Assembly (NCBI RefSeq): GCF_021130785.1
Contig: NW_025777644.1
Span: forward strand, 26,271-90,270
DNA length: 64,000 nt
Origin: Homalodisca vitripennis
Taxonomy: Eukaryota; Arthropoda; Insecta; Hemiptera; Cicadellidae
Reading direction: 5' to 3'
In this document: positions 26,700 to 41,762 of the stretch, piece after piece
Position numbering within the stretch: position 1 is the stretch's first letter
Layout of the letters: the number at the start of each line of letters is the position of its first letter
The notes under the pieces: generated by a model
The model's input: only the letters and a program-made list of their open reading frames with translations
What the model was told of the DNA's origin: nothing
Databases searched by the model: none
Program-made: the position numbers and the translations under genes

Positions 26700-27480
26700 G
26701 TATATTTCTTAACAAACAATATTTATTCCTTGTTACCATGAGAACAACATTTTAAAACATAATACTTTTGAAACTGTTTTTTAGTTTAGTGGCATTGTGC
26801 CTAGTTTTCTTCAAGTTAATACAGACAAAGTTTGCAGAGTTCACTTCAGTCTTCTTCCGACCTATGACCCGAACACCACGGGAACCTCTGTCCCTTTCAC
26901 TGGAATATTCTTCAAATAGATAAGTCAAAACATCACATTTTTCATTAAATACAATTCACGTAGATGTTTTCTTGCATGTATGGCTGTATATGTTGTCTGA
27001 ATATTGGTGTTAAAATTAAGCTTTGAGTTTAGATTGTAGCAACTCATGACTTTGACTTATTAAGCTGTAAAACAGCAGAAGTACTATAACCTACTTATTT
27101 TACTGTATATTAGCTGTATGTAATTACTGTATGGGCACCAGCCATCACATGTACGTCACATACATGTCCATTATTGTCACTAACGCTGAGGCAGTACAGT
27201 TGATTAAATATTTGCATAGATTAAAAACACATCACTCTGCAACGAAGTTATACACGCAATCGTTTTGCATTGTTCACAGTCAATATTTAAGTGTATTTCC
27301 TCAGACGTACTAAATTTTGGATTTTTAGGATGAACGAAAGTGTGTATAGTAAAGTAAACACACACGAAGGAAAAGAAAAACGTTGCGAGTTTACAAATGT
27401 AATAATAAACGTATTTACCTGTTAAATTGGTGCCACCATTGCTTGTTGCCAAAACCTGTTTTAAAATTTCTCCCTTATGA
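26700..27480. repeat. diverged repeat copy, matches 15.9-16.5 and 10.2 kb
   Basis: Shares collinear anchors with 15880-16500. Its last part (27360-27475, AAAACGTTGCGAG and GCTTGTTGCCAAAACCTG) matches 10190-10330. The exon-like segment at 26800-26930 is open in one frame here, whereas the 15.95-kb copy has stops. Confidence 0.5.
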
Positions 27481-27700
27481 TATTTACTCTAAAAATTATT
27501 TCTTCAGTTGTTTATTGTTTTAACTGGTATTCCAGAGATAATTGTTATACTTCAACTACACAACCTGGTACTTGAAAGTTTTGGGAATGATTGAATGAAT
27601 GAATGAATGAATATTTATTTATTTCCTCTCTCATAGTTACAAAGATCTCGACATACATGCAAAAACAGGAAATGATCTCCACATGGGCATAGCCTGTGTG

Positions 27701-27747
27701 TGGAGATTGAGACGCGAAGACGCGAGACGCGAGATCGAGATCGAGAT
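27701..27747. repeat. GAGACGCGA/GATCGA simple repeat
   Basis: Short purine/CG-rich tract of repeated GACGCGA and GATCGA units, conspicuous in otherwise AT-rich DNA. The preceding GAATGAATGAATGAAT run at about 27591-27610 is another simple repeat. Confidence 0.8.
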
Positions 27748-29159
27748 TATCTTAGAAAAAATCATGTTTTGGGAGTTGTGGTGGTGGTTGACTTATTAAA
27801 TAGGGTAAAAAATATGAAATAATAATTTTTTTCTGAAATTATATTCCTTTTGCTTTACTCACTAAAACTAACTCCCAGACAAGTAAATATATTTGTAATT
27901 ATATGTAGACATTTTAAATACCGATTTTCTCTCCCTTTTGTCTGACAGTGATTTAAATATTACCTAAATGTCAGTATTAAGTATAAATAGCTTCGAACAG
28001 TTTTTAAGGAAAGATTCCAGTTTTATATTTTGTATCCCTTTTAATGGAGTGTCATTGTGATTCGACTAAAAGTGGCGTGGTTGGCAATTGATTTCGTCAA
28101 GGTCAACCAGTAAACTCAGTTTGATTGTGTCATGTATAATCTTTATATGAACACGCGTTGGTCACCCTGCGTTGTAACTGTACTATCTGATTCAACTAGA
28201 CAATGTTATAAGAGTTGTACTTGATGTTTATGTTTAGAAGCATTAATGATACTACTTTCTTATTTGGATTAAATCTAAATATACAAAAGTTACAAGCGTT
28301 AACAATATATCACGCCACTTGCCAGAAGCGAGGTTGTTTTGCCAGCTAAAGAGTGTCATCGGACATCCACTAGGAGATCATAGTGGAACAAAGGTTTGCT
28401 AACCAACAATGGGTTTCAGCTACTTCAGCTATCATTAAATTCCACATAAAGGGTAGGCTGGGTCAAAAATATATATTCAACGTTACCAAACCGTAGGAGG
28501 AATGCATGTGTTATTTGCTGCAAAGCGCTCATAGTTTTTCCTCAACATTCTCCTTTATAGCAGAGATTTGGGATAAATGTACATTTGCTCCAGTGTCCCT
28601 AAGAAAAGGCTTTTCTTCAATCTGTCCTTAATAAAGAAATGGTGGATTTACATTAGTGCGAGATCACTTCCCCCTGATCCCCTGCTTTTTCCCTAGGTTT
28701 TGATGGCGTACTGACAAGGTTTGGTACATTTACCGGTTTGGTTTCCAAATCTCCTGTGATATCAGCACACACAATTTCGTTTTCCACCGCTGGAACTCAA
28801 ATAAATATTCAATTACGAGTTGGTCCTCGTTTCGACTCCTCTGACGTCACCAATTTATTGTCTCAATGTGTTTCTCCATAAAGACCTCCAGGGTGTTGGT
28901 AAAGGTAGTACCTGTGTGTCCGCTACCTGTGGTCGTGGGCTAACTTCCGGCACAACATGAGTGAGAACAGGACGGAAGTTATTAACGGATGATATTAATA
29001 GTATTTAATAAAAGGAAATATTATATGAGTTTAATAAATCTATTAAGTCCATTGCTATAATTTCCATTATCCATTATTTAGAAACTAAATTCATAATGGT
29101 TTCAATAACTAGTCCTTTTAACCGGTTTGAATTTAATCTTTATGAAATGGTTAATCCAA

Positions 29160-29560
29160 TGTTTAGCACTGGTCTTTTAATGTTATATCTAGGAACGTGG
29201 AATTCTTATCATATCAGATTATAATATTAATTAAAACGTATCTCTAATATAACGGTTCTGTTCATACATCTCTCAAGTCAGCACATTGTGCAATTGAAAG
29301 ATTGGGTGGAATTGAACAAGAAATCCTCAGTCAAAGTTAATAACATATGGAGTATGTATGTATGTATTTATATTACTTAAATAGCAATCGAGACTAGAAT
29401 AAATTTCCTATTAATATCAACCGATTTGTCATAAAAATTCTCTTTTCTTGTCCAAATCTACTCGGCCTTCAATAATAATTAAAAATTATACAATCTGAAA
29501 ACATTAATCGCTGTTATAAAGTAATTAAACTCTAAAGTTCAACACATTCAACTGACATGA
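29160..29560. repeat. diverged repeat copy, matches 21.64-22.05 kb
   Basis: See anchors at 21640. The order of shared blocks (15.9, 17.3, 21.7 kb against 26.8, 28.1, 29.3 kb) is the same, which fits one ancient duplicated segment with unequal internal gaps. Confidence 0.5.
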
Positions 29561-32500
29561 AGTACGTGTTCTTGAGTGGATATACCTATATCTATCCTTA
29601 GAGAAGACTGTTTCGTTAAAAAAATATATAATTTAATCATATGTATTTATATAATATTTACCTATCGTATTAATAAAAATCTGTTTGTGACATAATACTG
29701 CAAAATGCTTTGTCCATTTATACATATTTAATGGATAAAAGTGTAATGAACTGTTTTGCAGCAAACTCTGGGCTGTATAAAATGTAGTGGTGTAGCTAAT
29801 GGTCCTGCAGGGAGCTTATAAATTAGCCCCCCTTCTTTACCTCTCCACTCTCCGTCTTGTTCTTTACGCTAATCCTAGAGAAAGCCCTCTTTAAAACCGC
29901 ATTTTATATTGCCCAGTTATGAAAAGTGATCACTATTAGTTACTTCTAGCGCATTAAATTGGTAATAAAATAAGGCATGGTATTAAAAAAAACTAAGCTT
30001 CAATATTTCTCAGATTGAAAAAGTCATTAATTTTAATTTCTTTGTCATATAAAGCACATTAACAAAAAATCATCCCTGACAGAAAAATATAAGTTGTATT
30101 TTGCGTTGCATAAAGTCTTCACAAATACAATCAATGATTATGTATAAGTTGATATAACATAATGTCACCAAAAAATACGGATGGGGCCCAGAAGTGACAT
30201 TTGAAAGACATCATAGAAATCGTAACATAAATATGAATAAACCTACTATTAAAGATTTTCTTAATATTATTGAAATATTTGACTTTGCCAAGCAGGAGAT
30301 TTTAAAGTAAATTTTAATTAAATGTAATTTTTAACTATCTACTAAACACATTAGTTTACATTTGAATAGAGTATTTATTTTATTTCAAGTAACGTGTTTG
30401 GTTGATAATCTAAAGTCTTTTTAACAACGTGGATTTATCTGGTCTTCAAAATGTTTTTACCAAATTTACAAAATATAATTTAAGAATTTTTTAATTCTTG
30501 TTTTGAATATAAAACGCTGAAAATATCAATTGAGGAGCATTAGTTAGACGCACATGCGCACTAACTACATTCATCGGAAGGCTTCAGAGATCCATCGTAA
30601 AATCGTTAATGATTAATTTGTTAGTCTCTAGTTCGAATATATCTTCCTCCATACTAGTATTTAACAAACTTTCTCAAGCGCAACTTTGTCTTCCTCACTA
30701 ACTTCAAGTCCTTGAATTTTTACCTTAAAGTAATCCAAATTGGTTCACATAATTGAAATTAAGGTAGAAAAATACCCCTCCAATTTGAACAACTCCGTCT
30801 ACTTTATTGGTAAAAACATCTGGATGCCTATTCAAAGTTTTTCTAATTTAATCCCTAGCTTTACTACGTCTCACTGCTATTTTCATATTTACTTTGACTG
30901 TTATTACGTTGTTATTTTTATAAAACGCAATAATTTTATCCAACTTGAATTTTAAATCAGGTCATCTTTTTTATCATGCCAATCGCCTTCGTAAAATCAG
31001 TTCACAAAAATATCAAGCCAATATAACTACTCAGCTATATACTCCAGACACAAGGGTCAGCCGAACATTAAAAACGTTAACAACGCCAACGAGATTATCA
31101 TACGGCCTGTGACGAGATGTTTTATTTGAACTGTTTGTTTATATAAATCGTTTATAATAAGAGCACGGGCTACTTAATCTCGTAATGTTTAACCTAGCAA
31201 TAGTAATATATCTGGAGAAGTGTTTCTGTTATTATTAACTTTATTACTACAATTAACCATTAAAAAATAATTAGTAAATATATTTTCTATGTATTAAAAT
31301 ACTTAGACAAATATATTGGATACATAAATAATTTTAAAATACAAGTATTTGAAAAGTATCAAGTTAATTGGAGAGAGAGAAATGTAAAACATAAGTAGGC
31401 CTAACAAGTGTACCTTTAAAAATTATTAAATTTATTACAAAATATAAATCCAATTCTCAGATTTTTACAGTTACCACCTCTTAAATTCCTTATAGTGACT
31501 AGTAATTTCCTTAGTAATGTATTATTATTTATTACTTATTATAGCCCAGTTTGATTTTGTTCATCAAAGTTATAAAAGACCATTTACTGCACATGCGTTT
31601 CAACACATTCTAAATAAATGAGAAAATTGCTTCGACTTAAAATCGGAATTGACCATTCAGAGACAAATCCCTAACAAAGTACGAACCTGATCGCACATCA
31701 AGTAATTTCAAAATAGAGATGACCAAATGGCTAGATACATGCAAGATGAACCTAAGGTGATCCTCTTCTCCTTCGTTTAAACAAATGTGCTGTTAAAATT
31801 AAACATGTTCATATATTCAACGTAAAACTGATTGGAATCTTGTTTTTTATGGTTTTTATTTGTTAAAGTTATTTTTATTATGTATTTTTGTTCTTGGTTC
31901 GAGTTATGTTTGTTTGTTTCATAATCAGTGTATTTTCGAAAAAAAATATATAATTCCAATACATTTCTTATATATTTATTTATCTAATATATACTATTAT
32001 ATACATTTATATATAATATATAGGCTATAGATAATTTTTATAAATAAATATTTAATTATACATATATACGTTGTATTAAATTAAGCATTTCCCATAATTG
32101 TATGACTAAAATAAGGTTGCAAATGAAGTTTAATTATATTCTTGCGGAGAAAAAATTAAAATGATCGCCTTACAGGTGGATCTTTAAACCAACTTCTTTT
32201 TTGAGCAACTAATGAGATCAGCTATCCCTTGGGTTAACTTCGTGCTAAACTAATAGCTTTGATCTAAGTTACTAAGTGCTATCCTCAGAATATTACTGCT
32301 TCTCTTAAACTATTAACAACTGTTTTGGTTCTTGGAACTGCAAACTTTCAAATATTAACCATGACCATCTGAATAATAAACTTATATCCAAGATCTGATC
32401 GGTAACGTATGTTGTTTGTAATTGCAAGCTAATTTAAACTAATAATATCTACGCTTGAATTGCAACATGCTAAGGTTGAGCTAATAACTGCAATATTGGG

Positions 32501-33025
32501 GATATTAACTATTTATATGGAGCTACTATATGTTTTCAATCGCTATATCACAGCTATTACGCTGACATGTGAGGCTTTTTGACTGAAATGTTTCTAATTT
32601 TGGAGCATAAATTAAATTCTTTGTTTATAATTGAAACAGTACTCGTATTTGATTTTACTAATTCTTTTAGCAATGTTTAAAGAGCTAAAAGATTTGAGAT
32701 ATTTTAACGGTTTATAAATGTGCTTTTAATGTTTGAAATATAAATTTGTATTAATACTTATAATAATTTGAACGTGGATCCTTAGAATCTCATTTACTGG
32801 AAATCGTTCAGGTCATATATTTTTACTACGCTTATGTCAATAATGTCATCAGAACCAAAAAAATCCATCCATTAACAGGAATATTCACTACAAAACAATT
32901 ACTTACATTAAAAGTCATAATAAGTCATAACGCATTTAAAGTAACTTCTATGTTTAATGCGTGCCTTTTACATTTGTTAAGTTTAATAATAAATGTATTG
33001 TTATTATATAACTACGATAAACTAA

Positions 33026-33130
33026 TGTTATTAGTGTTAAATTTGGTTAATAATGTTCTAAAAAACAGTTTTTATATAGTGTTATTAGTGTTAAATTTGG
33101 TTAATAATGTTCTAAAAACAGTTTTATATA
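33026..33130. repeat. 54-bp tandem duplication
   Basis: TGTTATTAGTGTTAAATTTG begins at 33026 and again at 33080. The copies differ only in the lengths of the A and T runs near their ends. Confidence 0.9.
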
Positions 33131-36100
33131 GGGTGCTATAGAGGGTTCTTCAATAAAACTTTATTTGGCTTAACTAGTGCAAAATAAATTTAAATTTTCA
33201 ATTAATTGTTAAAAAGTCTTTGTCTTTCGAGTTTAGCTATATTCAATTTCTTTATATTTCTTGTGACAAAATAAGTCAAACAAGTTTAAGTTAAATTTTA
33301 ACTTGTTTACTTAATCACTCAAATAAATATTAGCAATAAACTAATTATTTCACACATTAATTTAGCAAGTCCAATTATCTTACTTGTAGCATTAGGACAA
33401 TTTATTTTTCACAATGTAATATAGTTTTAATAGTTTTTTTCTTTCAGAAATATTTTAAACTGGAAAGCTACATATCATTTTAATATTTTTCTTCAGAATT
33501 AAACCGTTATGAAGCAGCTTTATAAGGAAACACATTTTATAGCTAGTTTATTGCGGTTCTCGTGGATTCTTATAAGTGATTGCAAATATTGACTACTTAT
33601 ATTCAAATTATTCATTTTGTGTAATATGATTAACTAGGAGTACCTGACAGATTTTTACTAAATTATGTGTTAAATTAAAAAGTTATTACAAGATTATATT
33701 TGTTAGCAGATGATATTCAATACTGTGCTATGCATATTATTTACCGTAATTGATTAAATTATTTAATCTAGCTAAGACAAGTTTCAGAACAAGTGACAAT
33801 GCAACTACGTAGCAGCCTCGTGATTTATCTATAGAAAGAACATGGACGCTAAACTTTACGTGACCTATCTCTCATTGTACCATTCTAGCTTTCATGTTTA
33901 CGACCTGGGTTTGCTCTCATATGTTTCTCATGACAAGTATCTTCCTGAATAACACGTTCCTTTATACCTGTAAACTGGGAATCAGTCGATCGTATCAACA
34001 TGTTTGGGGATGATCAATCTTTATTTACACTGCTTTTAGGTTATTTACTTGAGCAAAATGTAATATTAATGACATAAATGCAAATGTTTGTCAATAATGA
34101 TGTTTCATGTCTTGTTACTTTGGTATGTTTGGATTTTTCATGCTTGATCACAAAACATCTAATATACAAATTTATAGATATTATAGTATATAACAAACAA
34201 TAGTTTAATATAACTACTAAGCAAAATTTCTAACCATAGAATACTTTTTCCATAATGTTGTACTTACATGGACGAAATACCATCTATCTTAGTTAGCCAC
34301 AAATAGTTATATCAATAGTATTAACTGATTTTAATATAATTGGCAACAGTGCCGAATTCAAACAGTTTGTTTTGTTTTGGATACTTGACATATTGGGAAG
34401 GTATATTTATAGTCACTGAAATAAAACCACACACTATATCACTATATCATAGCTAACCTCCATTTATATTTTTAGCTCTTTATTAAGGATTGTTCAGGGT
34501 TTAAAGAATGAAACACAAATATATCAGTTTCTCCGACAAACACAATAACGTCGCGGCTTAACTGACATTACAACTTTTTGTATTTAAGATATGACAGTTC
34601 TACTCTTTAAAGCAACACGAACAGAAATTAATATTTGATGGATAACAAAGTTTACGAGGATTAAAAACTACTTTCTGAAAAATAGATCTAGTGTTACATA
34701 CAATAAAATAGAGAAGTACAGTGATTCCAACATAACTAATAATATTATCCAATGCGCTCCTACAGATAATTATATGTTATATTTAGCGACATATAATATA
34801 AAAGCAATTTATTTTAATTTTTTGATATTGTTTTAGTTTGCAACAAATACCAAATATTTCTGTAACAATGGGTTGGTTTTATTTTTATCTCACTTATAAG
34901 TTATTGAGTATTGTATAAGAGTGCCTGGAAAGTATATATCTCATTTAAAGGATAAATAAATGCCAATTGTTGGTAATAAAAAGTTAGACAAGGATATTAA
35001 TAGAATATGTTATTATATTACTGAAAGTCATTTTGAAATAAATAGTTTTATAGACTTGCTCTTACACGCACATTTAAAAAAATGAATATTTGAGATGGTA
35101 AAAACAACCAAACTATGATCAGGGTCTGATTAGGATCAATGAAATATGTAAATCTCGGCTAGTTGTTGTTGGTTCCAGTGCTACCACAACAGCCCACTTT
35201 CTTTATTCAGATTTCCCTCAAAAAAACTAAGCGTAGTTAAAAAATAATAATAAAATAACACTAATGTAACGTTACAAAGAATGAAATAAATAAATTGATC
35301 GTAGATTAGTTATCAGTGCTAGTTATTAATCAGGTCTTATGCTTCATAAGTAACAGACACTGCAGTATGATGTGACTTGAGTCAAATTAAGCTGATCACC
35401 CTTGTTAGCTAATCAGATATGAGTAACGTGGTTCTAGAGCACTCTGAACTGCCAATCACTTAGCGTAGTGGCTAATTGATCTCAATTTGTCAACGAGAGC
35501 TCAATACCCTCAGCCTAACCAAATTGTACCTGATGGATTTTTGATTATACATCTACATATAATATAGAAAACTTCATGTGAGTTAATAGATAGATGGAAT
35601 TATTAATTTATTTTTCAATATAGAAAAACTATGATAACTAACACACGTTAATTTGTATGTTAGTTAATCTATCAAAAACTAACACTTGATTTTGTGTGTC
35701 ATTTATATAAATACGGGATACAATTACTACTGAAAAATTTCTCTTAGGTCCTAGAGATTTAGTATTTTTATAATAAATATATGGGAGCCTAAGAATGATA
35801 CAAAGTCAGCTGAATAACATGCAAAATAAAATAACGCATAAGATAGATCGCTGAAATTTTTTATTTTTTTTATTTCCAAGAACATACGTGCATGGACTAG
35901 GTAAACATTGACTACTGTTTAAGGTACCACACCACCACTCGTGTTAAGCCCTATTGTCACGGCACGTTATTTATACCATTGTAGAAAGTACTTGCCCGTG
36001 TGTAAGATGGCCAAGTAACGTGTCTTTTGAACGTTACGCCGTGATTTTCAGAACTGGCTCAGATTGAAGCGTACGAACAATAGACGGTCCTCAGGCTTGT

Positions 36101-37262
36101 TGTCGGTAAAGACATGAAACACCAACCGTGCACCGTGAAGACCCAATCATTGTTACTAATTGGTAACTAATTTATTTATTCTGCGGCTTTCTCGTTCCTA
36201 ACATTGATACCTATAAGACCAAAGTAAGATCGTCCACTAACGCTCAGCCAAAACCCGTGGTGTGATATTCACGGACACCGAATTCGATTTTGCCTATATA
36301 GAAATGAAGGAGCCTAAAAAATAATTTTAAGTCAGGCTGAGTTTATTGATAACTAAAGTGGTTTAGCAATATATAATGTTTGAACTTGTATTTTGGGTGG
36401 TAGTTCATTGTAATCCTGGGATGCAAAGTGCGAGAAAGTTTTCTTTTAGCCTCCAGTTGTAATATATACCAGTGTACTACAGAGTGTACCGGCTCTACTA
36501 CCGGTGTAGCGTTCTCTAGTCATCGCTCGCAACAACTCAGGTAAATGGGTTAACAGTTCAAATAACTTATGTGGCAATGATAATGTCCAGAGACTACGGG
36601 AATCTGTTATTTATAGAAAATTACACTGTCATTGTAAAAAGTACGTAGTCAGAAGTACCATTTGAATAAAAATTAGCAGTTACTGTATATCGTTCACATT
36701 TTTTTGTTACGTTCATTACGTTGTAATCATGTACTCAATATACTACTTATTTTGACTTTGTTTTGCACAAAGCTTCCGCTGGCACACTGTTAATCTGGAT
36801 TTTGATTGAAAAAGTATATCAAATATGCAAGGTAAACAAATTTTAAAATATTCTATAAGAAATATTTTCAGAAACCGGTAAATGTCAACTACGAAAGAAT
36901 ATTTTTAGAAGAAATTTAAGAAAGAGTGGAATTCAACAAGGTCAGATCTCCGGTAAGCGTGAGAGGCATCTCGTTTGATCCACATCGGACAACATCCTGG
37001 CCTGAAGATTTACTCCCAATGGACCAATTTATACCAGTATAAACTAATTATAAGAACGGCATCGTTTATACAGTAAGAAAAACAAACTTGAAGAATTCTT
37101 TTTCCCCATCAACTAGGTAATCCATGTTAAGTCAATTAAACCTCATTTTTATGAATTAGTTGTAAGAGTACAGCACTATATTTTACATTTAATAAATTCA
37201 TTTCTTTGGACATCTTCTATACAATAGATATATTCTCCAATGATAAACATATTTAACGTTCA

Positions 37263-37321
37263 TGTGCTTGGATGTACTTCATCTACTTTTAAAGACACTA
37301 TTCTAAGAACATCCAAGCACA
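37263..37321. repeat. 13-bp perfect inverted repeat, 33-nt loop
   Basis: TGTGCTTGGATGT (37263-37275) and ACATCCAAGCACA (37309-37321) are exact reverse complements. The intervening sequence pairs poorly. It could be a small hairpin RNA or chance. Confidence 0.6.
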
Positions 37322-40300
37322 CGTATAAGTAGATATTTGTAGTTTCTATGTTAAGTAGGCTTAAAAATTGAATATTATCACACGGTTATCATGTTTTCAC
37401 CTCTGTTTAAAATGTATAGACCCCAAATTAGTTAATTTAGTTCACAACTAATAGAATATTTGTACTAAACAGGAAAGTATTGACCATTATTTTGATGTTC
37501 ACCTCACGTTAATCCTACTTTTAAACTGCAATCCCAGTCACTACGAATCAGAATAATGGGTCTTTATAATCTAGCACGTGATATTGAAGGTTAAACCAGA
37601 TGCTGAAGCTTTGCATGAAAGCAAATAATCTAACAAAGAAACTGCAGACTGCGAACTGTAACATTCACCTGTTACTAATTGGTTTAGTCCGTGTTTTCTT
37701 ACCAACAAGGTTACTCATAACACAGTAAAAGAAGTTACTTTTTTTAGAAATCAGGACTTCCAACAGATCTATAATTACCATATGACACTTAGATGTACGA
37801 ATGGTAGAGATAGAGAATTACATCACATTTAAAGCCTGTAGGCCAATTTCTTCACTTATTCCGTGGGCAGGCACGAATTTGATTGCTTTTATCAATAACT
37901 GCACATCGCTGATCGAATAAATCTGGATAAGCGTTGTTCACATTATTTGCACGTCGAGTAGATTTATGAACAAATTTAAGTCTTTAGTTAAGTGTGTTCG
38001 CAACATATCGTACTGAAAGGTACAAGAATAACAAATTAAATATCGTCAACCCCTGTAATGGTAGGCTTCAACTTTATGATTTCTTCTCTGTACATTTTTG
38101 TTCATCTTTGCCTTTGCCATGCCTTCGAATATTCATAAGTCAAAAACATCAATATAAAAAGATCGTACGAATAGTTAATTTTCGAGATGTATGACTTCAT
38201 CCAACAATGTAACATAAACAGATAAACATATAAATGACTTTTTTCACTAAAAAGTTACTTCAACATATATTAATACCTTCCCGAAGTAAATATGGCCAAA
38301 GCTTTTCGCTAGAATTTCGCAGTTCAAGAAAATATATATAATGATCTTCATCTATTCACTTTGATTTTCCGTAAACTTAGTAAATAATTAAATGCCGTGT
38401 TTGTTGAAATATATTAGAATGCAATGTTTGGTGTTGCTTTAAAATAATTTTTAATCCATTATATCATTACTGGATGCAGTAATGTCATACCATTACAAGA
38501 CTTAAATAAGACTTACCTAAGACTTACCAAGACTTTACTTGAACCAAGTGAACTAAGAATATTTTTTTAATAAATTGTATGACATAGCAATGATGAAATT
38601 GTGAATTATAAATAGAATAGTAATTTCAAAGTACATTACTCTTCTTCTTGTAATGAAAATGTCAGGAGCAAACCGATAAGAAAAAAGGGAGCGAAAGTTT
38701 TTCCAATTACTGGCCAGATACCATTTGGCAGCGAGTAGGATAACTAAGTTTAAAATGATCTATGATCTTTGACTATACTGTATTACTTAGGAATTCTATG
38801 TCTTGTGTAATAAACCTATTAAGTCAACGTCAATTATTCTATAAGAGCACCTCATTAACCATAAAATTAAACATAATTTTTGTTTCAGGCCTGTTTTTGT
38901 TTTTTAAATTACTATAAGTTATCTTTTTGCTGTTATATCTTCAATCTGGCGTAGGTGAATGATTGAGACGGAAAGTATTTCCTTCAGTTTGTATGTGTGA
39001 AAGAAATGTTTACTTAAATTTGAATTGTGATTTTATATATCAGATATTCAAACCAAACGTAAACAAATTTACGATTAGGTTAAATACTTTTTAGTAATAA
39101 ATTGATTAAGATATATGTATGTCCAGCAGTGGATAAAAATAAATAGAATACTGATTAATATTCTTAAATGATTCTCAGAGAAACTTTATTGTCGGACATG
39201 CATTATCTTTAATTTCATTTTTGTTACATTAAAAATGCACTTTTGTGCACAAATTAAAAAAAAAACTAGATATAAAACTTTTTCAAGATATGGTGCAATA
39301 CCAAATAATCACATTAGTCTTTATTCCGAAAACTTTTATAGCAGTGTTCAACTAAGTTTCGGTGTAATAAGGAGGGTAATACAACGCAAAAGCGCTCTAA
39401 AATCATATATAGTCGTTGAATTTTAACATTCACTTTATATTATTTTTATTTTTTATGTATGAATAAAAATTGTACATGTTAAATCTAGTATAATAGTCAG
39501 TTTTCTTACAAAATTATTTATTTTGTCATTCCCAGCTGCCATTACCTGTAATAATATGAAACCAATGTAAAATGTATCCCCCAACGCTGAACTATTAATG
39601 TTCACGACAACTTTGCTTCTATGAATGTCAGTGAACCCTAATACCTTATAAATTTATTTACTGGTATTTTGTTTCGATAAGAAAAGAATAAGTCATCTAT
39701 GAACACACAAAACACTAATAAGTAACAATGATTTTAAACAATACCCAATGCTCTTATTTGGTCATCAATGGTTTGCTGTGTTAAAATCATAAACGAACAA
39801 ATACACTAAAGTAATGTATATTACTGGCAAGTGTATTTTAAAATGAATACAATATTTTTACCTACGATCTACAGTGCTGGCGCAAAGTGATGACCATGTA
39901 TTTTAATCCAGGTTTTAATGTATTAAGTTTAATATAGCTTAAAAGCCGTTCTGTTTTTTAAGAGCCGCAACAAAACCTCTTTTTTACTGATGTATCGTTT
40001 CTATCCATGTATAATGTTTCCATATACCAACCATTTACATCCCAGTTTATTCAAATAAAACTTCTTATTACTGAAATAATTAACTTAAATACTAATTAAT
40101 TAACGCCGGGTTTAATGGTTACGTATGACAAGTTATGACTTTGTAATAAAATATCCAGGTATGTAACAAAGAAATGTGAAATTTTTATATTGTTTTAAGC
40201 TGGAAAATATGTTATATATCACAGAACATTACTTAAACTTTGTTATCATATTCTACTAAATAATAAAATAACAATTACTATCTTAAAACATAATGATCGC

Positions 40301-41228
40301 GTTGATTATTTCTCATCAAATCTTATCAAACTATTTCCTTTGAAAGTTTCAAAAAATAAACGTTAACTATAAAATAAACTCATTATTCATAACGACGAAC
40401 CAGTTCATACCTTGTATGGTGTGTATATTGCCCTGGTTAACATTACCTCAGGGGTTTGAAGTTCAGACAATAGGGGTATTATTGACAAGTGACCTTTACC
40501 GACTGCAGTGAAATATAATACGGTAAAGTGTATGTAATACCCGTACGTTAACACATTGTCCGATGAAATTGTAACACCCTCAATTTTAATAAGGTTGTTC
40601 ATACCAAGTCAAAACCATATGTCTGAAATATTCGTTTTGGTTAACTTTGGTCGAAACTCTTATCCTATACTCTAAGTGGGTTATTAATTTTAGAGACTTA
40701 CATATTATTTTAATTTAACTTAACACCAGAATATGTGGCATTTATTTACTTAGGAAAAATGTGGAGTTTTTTATTCAATATTTTGTGTGGAATATGAAAT
40801 TTAGATTTTCTTTAGTGTAACATATTAAAAACACACTTTTTATTTCCTTTCATCCAGAATTTAATTTTAATATTGTAAAATATGGTTTATTGGTTTGTGT
40901 ATTTACTATTTCTTAGCTGATGCTACTTTCAAGTAAACCATTGTATGATTCAGAATGTAATAATTTCCATAAATACAAAATATTTTAATTCTATAAAATA
41001 TGGACATATCTTTAAAAAAAGAGGTACATATTTTACTCATTATTAGGTATACAACAATAAAATATGATGTACTTGAAAATATAATAATATATTAAACTGT
41101 AATGAAAATCTTTTCATGTGCATAAATTATATTTTTTGGGTCTTTTTACGTTACTCGTTTTCTTTATACTATTGCTAGGACTGACACGTTGTAAAATAGT
41201 AGTTCAGCTGTATATATATATATATATA

Positions 41229-41234
41229 TATATA
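41229..41234. repeat. putative 6-bp target-site duplication, left
   Basis: TATATA precedes the element end AGTAGATATG and is matched by TATATA at 58222-58227. A 6-bp duplication is the Polinton standard, but the site is a (TA)n microsatellite (41211-41234), so the match is not independent proof. Confidence 0.55.
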
Positions 41235-41450
41235 AGTAGATATGAATATGCCGGTTCTAGACCACTTTTGGGACAGACAGAAAATCAATGTAAAATACTG
41301 TCCATTGAACCATAAACAAATCTAATAAAATCTAACAGGAAAGCACGAATGTTAAATAACCGAATCTTTAGCTGTTTTACTGTTCAATGTTTGCTTCTAC
41401 ATTTATAAGCTGTTTTAATGAAAAAATCAAAAAGTCTTAATAAAAAATCT

Positions 41451-41759
41451 TTATTCTACAAAGTTAATTGTAACACAGTCTTTATCTTTAATAGTCTTCT
41501 TTCCAGTAACAACCAAGTGTAATTTTTCATTTTTGTTTAATTCTTTAATCTTTTTCTCATCCAAAACAGTCAAAAATCTGTTCGGCAAGTGTACTTTACA
41601 ATCTTCCAACTCGGCAATTATTGTAAACCCGAATTTATCTTTCATTTTCTCCAAATTCAAGATTCTATGTTTCTTTTTTTCTTCCAATTCCACTAATTTC
41701 TTATATTCTTTGAATCTTAGTTCACCAACCTTATTCAACTCTTGTAACAGCGCTGCCAT
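41451..41759 (-). CDS. TIR-encoded small protein, left copy
   Basis: 102 residues, identical to the copy in the right TIR. The N-terminal half (about 5-45) is charged and helical, with a KKKHRILNLEKMKDKFGF segment. The C-terminal half has alternating hydrophobic strands (AELEDCKVHLPNRF, then LHLVVTGKK) that might form a small beta-barrel such as an OB-fold; this is inference. The start is preceded by TTTTTCTATAATAAATGG, the element's start-site motif. Being in the TIR it is present twice and reads outward, toward the nearer end. A diverged, truncated paralogue lies at 57448. Such small lysine-rich proteins accompany polymerase B in insect Polintons, but the function is unknown to me. Confidence 0.75.
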   Translation of the reverse strand: MAALLQELNKVGELRFKEYKKLVELEEKKKHRILNLEKMKDKFGFTIIAELEDCKVHLPNRFLTVLDEKKIKELNKNEKLHLVVTGKKTIKDKDCVTINFVE

Positions 41760-41762
41760 TTA

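Larger units (their letters stand above)
29561..41228. other. gene-free AT-rich DNA upstream of the Polinton
   Basis: No supported gene. Notable contents are the 54-bp tandem duplication at 33026, a hairpin at 37263, and a GC-richer patch at 35920-36300 without recognisable coding content. The stretch 38090-38175 (TTCGAATATTCATAAGTC) faintly resembles the 16-kb/27-kb repeat. Confidence 0.5.
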
